Of a stretch of DNA of 64,000 bases, positions 56,571 through 64,000 are shown in pieces. Source of the DNA: Sphaerisporangium aureirubrum (GTDB taxonomy: Bacteria; Actinomycetota; Actinomycetes; Streptosporangiales; Streptosporangiaceae). The stretch is from positions 55,037-119,036 of the forward strand of contig NZ_JBHSRF010000021.1 of NCBI RefSeq assembly GCF_042658925.1, written 5' to 3'. Made by a program: the position numbers and the translations under genes. The notes beneath the pieces were generated by a model. The model made no database searches, had not been told where the DNA came from, and saw only the letters and a program-made list of their open reading frames with translations. The first letter of the stretch is position 1; each line of letters starts with the position of its first letter.

Positions 56571-58220
56571 ATGGCCTGGGAAATGCTGATCAGTACGGTG
56601 GACGTCCGGCAAGGGGACTGCTCGCTGATCATCGCCGAGAACGAACAGACCAGCCAGCGACGAAGCATGCTGATCGACGCGGGCACGCAGGACTTCGCCG
56701 AAACCGTCCACGACTATGTCGACCTGAGGCTGCCTCAAGGCCACACGCTCGACCACATGCTGGTGAGCACCTACAGCGAGGAGCACTACGAAGGACTGCT
56801 GTGCATGCTCTGGGCCGACAACATGCACCGCGTCGCCGAAGTGATCGCCGAGGTCGCCACCCGTGAGGCCGCGCTCGGCACCTCGGACAAGCAGCAGGCC
56901 GCGTGTGCCGCCGCCGGAGCCTACGCCGCGTGCTTCGGCGGCTACGACATGACCGGCGGCCAGGCCGGCGTGACCGGATGGGTGGCCAACCAGGCGGCGA
57001 CGATCCGTGCGCAGGCGGACACCCGGGCCACCCTCAACGCCGCCATCGCGTCCGGACACACGGGTGTCGCGGCGAACCTGAACGCGGCCCCGCCGCTCAA
57101 CCCGGTGCTGACGAATCTCCAGCGCGTGGCGCAGGCGGTGGCGTTCGCCGCGGGCGACGACGCGTGGTACACGTTCGACGACGAGGGTTTCCCCAACGGA
57201 AACGCGCCACAGGCGACATTGGACGAAGTCAGAAAAGGCATTCGCGACAGCGTTCTCACCGAGTTGCTCAAAGAGGCTCCGCCGGGGGCGCGATTCGAGA
57301 CCGGCGGCGCCTACGCCACGACCAACATCATCGACAACGGCACGGTGGGCGACAACGGCCCAGGCCCCCGGCAGGCCGCGATAGCCGCCGCCAGGTGGAT
57401 GGTGGACGCGGCGGCGGGCGCGGTGTTCATCGCGGGCAGGCCGGCGCGGGCACCCGGCGTGGCGCGCACGGTCACCCGGCTCACGCCGCCGAATCTCGGC
57501 GCCGAGATCCTGTGGAACTCCGGGCCCCATCCCGTCCCCGCCCCGGCCGGCGCACCCGGCGTCTTCCTGGTGGCCACGGAAGGCAATGTCTGGCACACCA
57601 CTCAGACCTTCACGGGCGCCGTGTCGGTGTCACAGACGGACGGGCTCGGCATGGTCGTGCGTTTCAACGACTACTTCCACTACACCGGCGGAGACCTGCC
57701 GTGGGCCGGCTCCGAGCTCGTCGCCACGGCCGTGACGACCTACGGGCTGCCGAACCCCCAGGGGGGGCAGCCCTTGCCGCCGGCGACCAAGATCGCGAGC
57801 TTCAAGTGCGGCGTGCACGGCGACGACGCGGGCACCAGCGACGCTTTCCTGAACACCGCGCGACCGGCGGTGGCCTTCATCTCCTCGGGGAAGGTGATAG
57901 ACCCCCTCCAGCTCAGTCAGTCCCCGTCGCAGAAGATCGTGGACAGGCTGCACGACAACGCGCTCATCCAACGGATCTACCTGACGCACTGCGACTACCC
58001 CCGGACCTACCGGCCCGGCGGCAACGCCCCCCGCCGGCCGGTCCCCGGAGGCAAGGCAACGGTCTGCGGCGACAACTCCGCCACCGACAACACGCAGCAC
58101 GTGCGGGGCCACGTCTTCATCACCATCTCGGCGATCGGCGCCACGGCCCCCGTGGCGTTCGTGGTCACCTACAAAGCCTCTGACGGCAGCGCCATATTCG
58201 ACCGGATCTACGTCCCTTGA
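56571..58220 (+). CDS. metallo-beta-lactamase-fold protein with degraded metal site (ComEC-like, 549 residues)
   Basis: The N-terminus matches the ComEC/Rec2-type hydrolase start: STVDVRQGDCSLIIAE near residues 8-23 corresponds to the usual 'VGQGD..LI', and SMLIDAGTQDF near 32-42 to 'LIDTG'. Where the family has HxHxDH the protein reads T67-Y-S-E-E-H72 followed by YEGL, so two His and the Asp are replaced and only the last His remains. Zinc hydrolase activity is therefore doubtful. The remaining 350 residues contain Ala-rich regions and a closing IYLTHCDYPRTYRPGG segment. GAAAGGGA lies five to six bases before ATG 56571, 12 bases after the LamG gene. It may be a binding or structural derivative of the fold. 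Confidence 0.75.
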   Translation: MAWEMLISTVDVRQGDCSLIIAENEQTSQRRSMLIDAGTQDFAETVHDYVDLRLPQGHTLDHMLVSTYSEEHYEGLLCMLWADNMHRVAEVIAEVATREAALGTSDKQQAACAAAGAYAACFGGYDMTGGQAGVTGWVANQAATIRAQADTRATLNAAIASGHTGVAANLNAAPPLNPVLTNLQRVAQAVAFAAGDDAWYTFDDEGFPNGNAPQATLDEVRKGIRDSVLTELLKEAPPGARFETGGAYATTNIIDNGTVGDNGPGPRQAAIAAARWMVDAAAGAVFIAGRPARAPGVARTVTRLTPPNLGAEILWNSGPHPVPAPAGAPGVFLVATEGNVWHTTQTFTGAVSVSQTDGLGMVVRFNDYFHYTGGDLPWAGSELVATAVTTYGLPNPQGGQPLPPATKIASFKCGVHGDDAGTSDAFLNTARPAVAFISSGKVIDPLQLSQSPSQKIVDRLHDNALIQRIYLTHCDYPRTYRPGGNAPRRPVPGGKATVCGDNSATDNTQHVRGHVFITISAIGATAPVAFVVTYKASDGSAIFDRIYVP

Positions 58221-58236
58221 ACGGCCGAGGACAGCC

Positions 58237-61200
58237 ATGGACCTGAACGCGCTCGCCACCTATGTCTCCGGGGTCGACGGCCCGGTCGTGCTCGACTCCG
58301 GCGACGCCCGGCTGCCGCGTGAACTGCGTGACTTCCTGGCCACCGTCCCCGGCGGCCGAGTCACGCTCACCGGCGCCGAGGTCACCCCCGGCGGCTCCAC
58401 GCTCACGATCGCCGGACCGTCGGGCGACATGTGGCCCGTCCAGGGACTCTCCGGCGTCCAGGTCACCCTCAGCGGCGTGGCGCTGACCCTGACCGACGGC
58501 GCCACTCCCCCCGTGACCGGTCGCGCCACCGGCACCCTGCCGCTCACCTCGTCCGTCGTGGCACCGGTCACCGTCACCTCCGGCCCGGACCCCGGCGCGT
58601 GGCGGATCGCGCTCGCGCAGGACCTCCCCGGAGTCTCCCCTCTGGACCTGCTGATGCTCGGCAAGCCCGGCGGCGCGGCTCCCGTGCCGATCCCGCCGCA
58701 GCTCGACGCCCTCGCCGGCGCGCATCCGGTGCCCGCCACCGGCTTCGGCGTGACCTTCTACCCGGGGACCGCCTCCGAGGCGTACTCCACCGTCACCGTG
58801 CCTCTGCCCGCCGTGCAGTGGAAGATCGTGCCCACGATCGTCGAACTCGACGGGATCGAGCTGCGGGCGGCCCTGTCCACGGTGGCGTTCTCCGTGATCC
58901 TCGCCGGTGCGGTCGAGGTGGACGGCGTCCCCCTGGAGATCGGCGTCGGCATGCAGCCGGGGACGCAGTGGTACGCGTACCTGAAGCCCGCCCCGGGCCA
59001 CGCCTTCCCCGGGGTGGCGGCGCTCGCGTCGTGGATCGGCGGCGCGCCGGTGGGCACGGCCTTTCAGGCGGCCGGGTTCGATGCCTCGGCGTTCGACCTC
59101 GCCATCGAGAAGGTCGAGACCGGCTTCGACTGGAAAGCCCCGGCTCTGGAATATGTGCAGGTCAACAGCTTGCTCACCCTCGGCGCGCTGCAGTTCGACG
59201 TGGTGCTCCGGCTGCCGGACATCGAGGTGCGCGGCTCCCTGCGCGGCGGGCCCGTGCCACTGACCGACGTGCTCTCCTCGTACGGCCTGCCGACCCAGGG
59301 CGTGCCCGCCGCCCTGAAGATCCACAAGGCGGGGCTGACCGCCCGGCCCCGGCGCGGCTCCTACACGGCCGAGCTCGACCTCGACGACGTATGGCAGGCG
59401 GGGCCGGTCGGCATCGCCGAGGCCGGCGTCGTCGTCTCCTACAAACAGGGCCGCGGGTTCAGCGGCGTGATCCACGGGGTCGTCGGCATCGGCACGTCGA
59501 CCCGCCTGGGGCTCGTCGCCGCCTACGAACCGGAGACGGGGTGGGCGTTCGCCGGGAGCACCGCGCCCGGCTCCTATCTCGCGATCGGCGATCTGGTCGC
59601 GGAGCTGGGCGACCGGTTCGGCGTGCACGACCTGCCGGAGGCCGTGACCAGCCTCGCGCTGACCGAGCTCGGGGTCGCCTACCAAACGAAGACCGGGGCG
59701 TTCACCTTCGCCTGCCGGGGCGGCATGACGATCGCCGAAGCCCCGGTGACGCTCGCCGTGGACGTCGGGGTGCAGCCGGCCACGACGCGGGGCGGGACCG
59801 CGACGACGACGTTCCACGGGAGGGTCGAAGTCCTCGCGGGCGGCACTCCCCTGCGGTTCGACGCGGGCTTCGCCACCGGCGCCGGCGCCAAGCTGTTCGC
59901 CGCCGCCTACTCCCACGGCGCGGGCGACCCGGCCCCCGACCTGAAGAGCGTGGTCGCCGCGTTCTCGCCGTCCGCCGCCGGCCTGATCCCGGACGGGATC
60001 TCGGTGGACGTGCGCGACGTGGTGTTCGCCGCCGACCGCACCACCACGACGGCGTACCTGTTCATGGCGGACGTCGCGGCCACCGTGGACCTGTCGGGGC
60101 TGCCGGTCGCCGGGGAGCATCTCGGCACGGCGGGGGTCGATCCGCTGCGGATCGTCGTGGCGTCCGCGCCGATCGCCGCCGACCAGGTGAAGAAGATCAA
60201 CGAGCTGCTGCCCGACACGGTGGCCAAGCTGCCGGAACGCGACATCGCGGCGGGCTTCGCGTTCGAGGCGACGCTGAAGGTGGGCGAGTTCAAGGCGCCG
60301 GTCGCCCTCCCGGTGGCGCGGCGCACGACCACGCCGCCCGCGACGCCGCCCGCCGTACCGCCCGCCACCTCCGGGGTGCCCGCGACGCAGGCGCAGACCG
60401 CCGACGACGTGAAGTGGATCAAGATCCAGCGCGGTTTCGGGCCGGTGCAGATCCAGCGGATCGGCCTGGCCTACCGGGCGGGGCGGCTGGCGGTGCTGCT
60501 GGACGCCTCGATCACCCTGGCGGGCCTGACCCTCTCCCTGGACGGGCTCTCCGCCGAGCTGTCGCTGTCGCGCCCGATCACCCTGCCGTCGTTCTCCCTC
60601 ACCGGCCTCGGCCTGTCCTACGTCTCCGGGCCGACCGAGATCGGCGGCGCCTTCCTGCGCGGGCAGATCATCTACGAGGGCGAGCCGTACACCGCCTACA
60701 GCGGAAGCGCGCAGGTCAAGCTCAAGCAGCTCGGCCTGGCCGCGATCGGCTCGTACGTGGAGCTCCCCCAAGGCCCGTCGCTGTTCGTCTACGCCTACCT
60801 GGACTACCCGATCGGCGGCCCGCCGGTCTTCTTCGTGCGGGGCCTGGCGGCCGGGTTCGGCTACAACCGGCGGCTGGTCGCCCCGGGCCTGGACGACGTC
60901 GCCACGTTCCCGCTGATCGCCGAGGCGGTCGGCGGGCGGCAGGCGGGGACCACGCTGGCCCAGGAACTGTCCTCGCTGTCGATCTACCTGCCGCCCTCGC
61001 CCGGGGACTACTTCCTGGCGGTCGGCGTCCACTTCACGTCGTTCGAGATGATCGACTCGTTCGTGCTGCTGGCCGTGGTGTTCGGGCACCGGTTCGAGGT
61101 GGACGTCCTCGGGCTGTCCACGCTGATCCTGCCCGCCCCGGGGGCCGCCGCCGCGGGTGTGACGCCCATCGCCGAGGTGCAGCTCGCGCTGCGGGCCGCC

Positions 61201-62526
61201 TTCGTGCCGGCGGACGGCTACCTGACCGTCGCGGCCAAGCTGACCCGCAACTCCTTCCTGCTGTCCCGCGACTGCCACCTCACCGGCGGGTTCGCCTTCT
61301 CCACGTGGTTCCCCGCCGAGAACGACAGCGGGCACGACGGCGACTTCGTGATCACCGCGGGCGGCTACCACCCGCGCTTCCCGGTGCCGTCGCACTACCC
61401 GTCGGTGCCCCGGCTCGGGTTCTCCTGGCAGGTCTCGCCGCAGCTGTCGCTCAGCGGCTCGGCGTACTTCGCGCTGACGCCGTGCGCGCTCATGGCCGGG
61501 GGCAGCCTCAGCGCGTCGTGGCAGGACGACTCGCTGCACGCGTGGTTCGACGCCTCGATGGACTTCCTCATCGCCTGGCAGCCCTACCACTACGAGGCGT
61601 CCCTGCACGTCAGCGTGGGGGCGTCGTACACCTTCTCCGACTTCGGCAACAACACCGTCAACGCCCACGTCGGCGCGGACGTGAACCTCTGGGGGCCGGA
61701 CTTCACCGGCACCGCCACCATCGACCTCACCGTCGTCTCCGTCACCGTCTCGTTCGGCAGCGGCGACCAGGCCGCCCCCGAGCCCGTGCCGTGGACCGAC
61801 TTCGCGGGGGCGATGCTGCCGGGCCGGGACAAGATCGTCACGCTGTCGCTGCGCGGGGACACCCAGCAGGCGTCCGGCCCGGACCCGGGGCCGAAGGACC
61901 TCGGGGTGGCCGATCCGGCGGGCCTCGTGCTCGTCACCGACTCGGTGATCCCCAGCACGGCGGGCACCCGGGGCGCGCGCGCCGCCGCCCTCCCCGCGAC
62001 GGGCGCCGTCACCAGGTTCGGTGTGGGGCCCGCCGGGGTCGGCACCGGCGGCGTGACCTCCGAGCAACGGATCACCATCAGCGGCCGGGACGGCGCCGTC
62101 GACGACGCGTTCGGCTACACGCCGGTGCGCAAGAACCTTCCCTTCGCCCTGTGGGGCGACAAGGTCACTCCCTCGGTGAACGACCCGAGGCTGATCTCCG
62201 ACCTGCTCACCGGGTACGAGATCCGCCCGCTGCCACCCGACGAGCCCGCGTCGCGGCCCTCGGTGCGCCGGGACGCGCTCCAGGCCGCGACCTCCCTGGC
62301 GGAACGGCCCGGGGCGATCCGGCTCGCCACCCCGGCGGCGTTCACTCCGGACCCGGGCGCTCCCCGCGCGCGGGAGACGGCCATCGCGAACGCGTTGTCC
62401 GACCCGGCGGTCGTCGCCGCGCGGGCCGCGATCGCCCGCGCCGTGCTGGGCGACGCGCCGCTCGACCCCTACGCACTGGAGGTCACCGGCCTCCTCGAGA
62501 CCCCGCAGGTGGGTTCCTATGCCTGA
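58237..62526 (+). CDS. DUF6603-like giant beta-rich protein (1429 residues)
   Basis: This long protein is rich in beta-strands and Gly/Ala/Val. The central part (FGPVQIQRIGLAYRAGRLAV near 727-746, LTGLGLSYVSGPTEIGGAF near 788-806, IGGPPVFFVRGLAAGFGYNR near 858-877) resembles the DUF6603 family, whose function is unknown; that family call is from memory and moderate. Repeated antiparallel-looking blocks (LSGSAYFALTPCALMAGGS, VSVGASYTFSDFGNN) suggest a large barrel or beta-helix. There is no signal peptide. It starts at ATG 58237 after GAGGA, 16 bases after the MBL-fold gene, and overlaps the next gene by eight bases. Confidence 0.7.
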   Translation: MDLNALATYVSGVDGPVVLDSGDARLPRELRDFLATVPGGRVTLTGAEVTPGGSTLTIAGPSGDMWPVQGLSGVQVTLSGVALTLTDGATPPVTGRATGTLPLTSSVVAPVTVTSGPDPGAWRIALAQDLPGVSPLDLLMLGKPGGAAPVPIPPQLDALAGAHPVPATGFGVTFYPGTASEAYSTVTVPLPAVQWKIVPTIVELDGIELRAALSTVAFSVILAGAVEVDGVPLEIGVGMQPGTQWYAYLKPAPGHAFPGVAALASWIGGAPVGTAFQAAGFDASAFDLAIEKVETGFDWKAPALEYVQVNSLLTLGALQFDVVLRLPDIEVRGSLRGGPVPLTDVLSSYGLPTQGVPAALKIHKAGLTARPRRGSYTAELDLDDVWQAGPVGIAEAGVVVSYKQGRGFSGVIHGVVGIGTSTRLGLVAAYEPETGWAFAGSTAPGSYLAIGDLVAELGDRFGVHDLPEAVTSLALTELGVAYQTKTGAFTFACRGGMTIAEAPVTLAVDVGVQPATTRGGTATTTFHGRVEVLAGGTPLRFDAGFATGAGAKLFAAAYSHGAGDPAPDLKSVVAAFSPSAAGLIPDGISVDVRDVVFAADRTTTTAYLFMADVAATVDLSGLPVAGEHLGTAGVDPLRIVVASAPIAADQVKKINELLPDTVAKLPERDIAAGFAFEATLKVGEFKAPVALPVARRTTTPPATPPAVPPATSGVPATQAQTADDVKWIKIQRGFGPVQIQRIGLAYRAGRLAVLLDASITLAGLTLSLDGLSAELSLSRPITLPSFSLTGLGLSYVSGPTEIGGAFLRGQIIYEGEPYTAYSGSAQVKLKQLGLAAIGSYVELPQGPSLFVYAYLDYPIGGPPVFFVRGLAAGFGYNRRLVAPGLDDVATFPLIAEAVGGRQAGTTLAQELSSLSIYLPPSPGDYFLAVGVHFTSFEMIDSFVLLAVVFGHRFEVDVLGLSTLILPAPGAAAAGVTPIAEVQLALRAAFVPADGYLTVAAKLTRNSFLLSRDCHLTGGFAFSTWFPAENDSGHDGDFVITAGGYHPRFPVPSHYPSVPRLGFSWQVSPQLSLSGSAYFALTPCALMAGGSLSASWQDDSLHAWFDASMDFLIAWQPYHYEASLHVSVGASYTFSDFGNNTVNAHVGADVNLWGPDFTGTATIDLTVVSVTVSFGSGDQAAPEPVPWTDFAGAMLPGRDKIVTLSLRGDTQQASGPDPGPKDLGVADPAGLVLVTDSVIPSTAGTRGARAAALPATGAVTRFGVGPAGVGTGGVTSEQRITISGRDGAVDDAFGYTPVRKNLPFALWGDKVTPSVNDPRLISDLLTGYEIRPLPPDEPASRPSVRRDALQAATSLAERPGAIRLATPAAFTPDPGAPRARETAIANALSDPAVVAARAAIARAVLGDAPLDPYALEVTGLLETPQVGSYA

Positions 62527-64000
62527 GGCAACCGACGGCGCCGCGCGGATCACCTTCGGCGCGTACCGGCGGCCGTCGCTGGAGAGCGGCGACTACGAGA
62601 TCACGGTCAGCCAGCGCGTCAGCCTGGACACTCAGCCGTTCGGCGTGACCAAGAACTTCACCGTCTCCGGCGACCGGTTCACCCTGCCGCCGTCGGCGAT
62701 CCGCGAGGTGTTCCCGCCGGACGGCAGCCTCGGCGACCACGTCAACGTGCTGCCGCACGTCGTGCTCGACCGGCCGACCCTCCCGTGGGAGCGCGACGCC
62801 CGGCCCGTGGGCCACGCCTCCGGCGCCCGGCCGCCCTGGCTCGCGCTGCTGGTGTTCTCCGGCGAGGAGAGCCCCGTCCCCGTCCCGGCGACCCTGGGCA
62901 CGCTGACCGCGGGCCCCGGCCTGTTCCCCGCCGTCACCCTCGAAAAGCACCAGGCCACGGGCGACCAGGTGACCGTCATCGACGTCCCCGCCGACCTGCT
63001 GCGGACGCTCCTGCCGACCTACGACGACCTGGCCTACCTGGCGCACGTGCGCGAGGGCGACGGCCCCGACACGGCCGTGGTCGTGGCGGGCCGGCTGCCC
63101 GCGCCCGGGGTGACCACCGTCGTCCATCTCGTATCCCTTGAGGGCCGGTTCCCCGACACCGCCGCTCAGGGGCCGGCGTTCGACTTCGGCCCCGCGACCC
63201 CCGGCACCCTGATCCGCCTGGTGAGCCTGGCGAGCTGGCGCTTCGCCTGTGTGGACGCGGCGCAGACGTTCCCCCGGATGGTGTACGGCCTCGCCGCCGG
63301 CGACGGCGCGCTCCGCCTGCCGCCGAGCCGCGAGCCGCTCGCCAACGCGTTCCTCAGCCAGGGCTTCGTGCCCGCGCGCCACCACCTGCGGCAGGGCGCC
63401 CGCGGCGTCGCGTGGTACCGCGGCCCGCTGACGGCGGGCCCCGTGGACACCGGCCCGGTGACACCCGCGCGCACCGCCGACGCCCTGCTCCGCTTCCACC
63501 CCCGCGTGGGCATGTTCGACGTCGGCCACGCCGCCGCCTGGCAGCTCGGACGGCTGCTCACATTGCGCAGCGGCGACGCCGCCACCACGCTCTACCAGTG
63601 GCGCCGCCGCCGCGACCGCAACCTCAAGCGATCCACCCGCGAACGCGACGACTACCCGCTCACCGTCCCCGGCATCGACGACTCCCTCCCCGCCACCGTG
63701 CTGAACTGGCTCACCGGCCTCACCCGCCTGGAGGGCGTCCCCCTGGCCTACCTCATCCCCGACGAGCGCCTGCTCCCCGTGGAGACGATCCGCTTCTTCG
63801 GCCTCGACCAGCAGTGGATCCGGTATCTGGTCGACGGCGCCTACAGCATCGGCCGCCTCAGCCAGTCCGACGCCGACCTGGACGCCGCCCACCCCCTCCC
63901 CCTCCCCCACACCCCCGTGACCGGCGCCCTGATCCGCTCCGACGTGGTCTCCGGCTACTCCGGCCTCCTGGTCGACGCCTACGCCGACGAGTCCGACACC
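62519..64000 (+). CDS. large conserved protein of unknown function (partial, 3' end outside window)
   Basis: 494 codons are visible before the window ends. ATG 62519 lies eight bases inside the DUF6603-like gene, so the two are coupled. The sequence has no domain I can name. Conserved-looking segments are GVPLAYLIPDERLLPVETIR, FFGLDQQWIRYLVDGAYSIG and SDVVSGYSGLLVDAYADE, again of a type I remember only from uncharacterised proteins near LamG/DUF6603 genes. It extends the operon beyond the window and implies that further members lie to the right. Confidence 0.65.
   Translation, partial: MPEATDGAARITFGAYRRPSLESGDYEITVSQRVSLDTQPFGVTKNFTVSGDRFTLPPSAIREVFPPDGSLGDHVNVLPHVVLDRPTLPWERDARPVGHASGARPPWLALLVFSGEESPVPVPATLGTLTAGPGLFPAVTLEKHQATGDQVTVIDVPADLLRTLLPTYDDLAYLAHVREGDGPDTAVVVAGRLPAPGVTTVVHLVSLEGRFPDTAAQGPAFDFGPATPGTLIRLVSLASWRFACVDAAQTFPRMVYGLAAGDGALRLPPSREPLANAFLSQGFVPARHHLRQGARGVAWYRGPLTAGPVDTGPVTPARTADALLRFHPRVGMFDVGHAAAWQLGRLLTLRSGDAATTLYQWRRRRDRNLKRSTRERDDYPLTVPGIDDSLPATVLNWLTGLTRLEGVPLAYLIPDERLLPVETIRFFGLDQQWIRYLVDGAYSIGRLSQSDADLDAAHPLPLPHTPVTGALIRSDVVSGYSGLLVDAYADESDT

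Noticed and set aside
58165..62553. A 1462-codon open frame on the minus strand
   Set aside because: It is antisense to the DUF6603-like gene and compositionally Arg/Gly/Glu-rich without motifs; the plus-strand frame has normal codon use, ribosome-binding sites and coupled neighbours.
50162..64000. Prophage tail module or extracellular contractile injection system
   Set aside because: Apart from fibre-like repeats and a small helical protein, no sheath, tube, baseplate, tape measure, capsid or AAA+ gene is present in the visible part.

Overview
The window is very GC-rich, tightly packed actinomycete DNA. Near-universal G/C at third codon positions and an HATPase / XRE-DUF5753 / DUF397 regulatory trio suggest a Streptosporangiales- or Streptomyces-like host; the genus cannot be fixed from sequence alone.

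Bases 1-50,000 hold most of a trans-AT NRPS/PKS cluster that I assign to the leinamycin family. A minus-strand operon runs right to left: PKS2 (40,597->26,804), PKS1 (26,799->3,568), an LnmK-like acyltransferase/decarboxylase, an ACP, an HMG-CoA-synthase homologue (HMGS1), a second ACP and a ketosynthase-like decarboxylase cut by the left edge. Most junctions overlap by a few bases. The assembly line reads: carrier-Cy-Cy-A(Cys)-PCP-Ox / KS0-ACP / KS-KR-ACP / KS // DH-ACP-KR / KS-ECH-ACP / KS-DH-KR-cMT-ACP / KS-KR-ACP / KS-ACP-ACP-DUF-SH-TE. The terminal DUF-SH-TE (SH is a PLP cysteine-lyase-like domain) and the split KS//DH-ACP-KR module are leinamycin hallmarks. A type II thioesterase gene is divergent from PKS2. 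A second minus-strand operon (49,968->44,807) encodes an internally duplicated protein, a second HMGS, an enoyl-CoA hydratase and a discrete AT-ER protein.

What sets the cluster apart is that it appears to carry two beta-branching systems: a leinamycin-type propionyl route (LnmK-like + ACP + HMGS) and a classical acetyl route (Cys-to-Ser KS decarboxylase + ACP + HMGS + in-line ECH). These match two modules without reductive domains, module 5 (ECH-ACP) and module 8 (tandem ACP-DUF-SH-TE). A nearly identical dyad (TGCTCAAGAYTGAGC) lies upstream of both minus-strand operons and probably co-regulates them.

Between the two operons (41,450-44,800) is an HATPase / XRE / DUF397 regulatory island plus a SnoaL-like gene. 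It is bounded by an inverted repeat of about 185 bp; the right arm is fused to decayed regulator fragments.

From 50,162 to the right edge, a plus-strand operon of six genes encodes giant proteins of a conserved but obscure kind: a 1190-residue protein, a 59-residue protein, a LamG/tail-fibre-like protein, a metallo-beta-lactamase-fold protein with a degraded metal site, a DUF6603-like 1429-residue protein and a further large protein cut by the window end. No signal peptides, membrane segments or classical phage structural genes are evident. This is the least explained part of the window.
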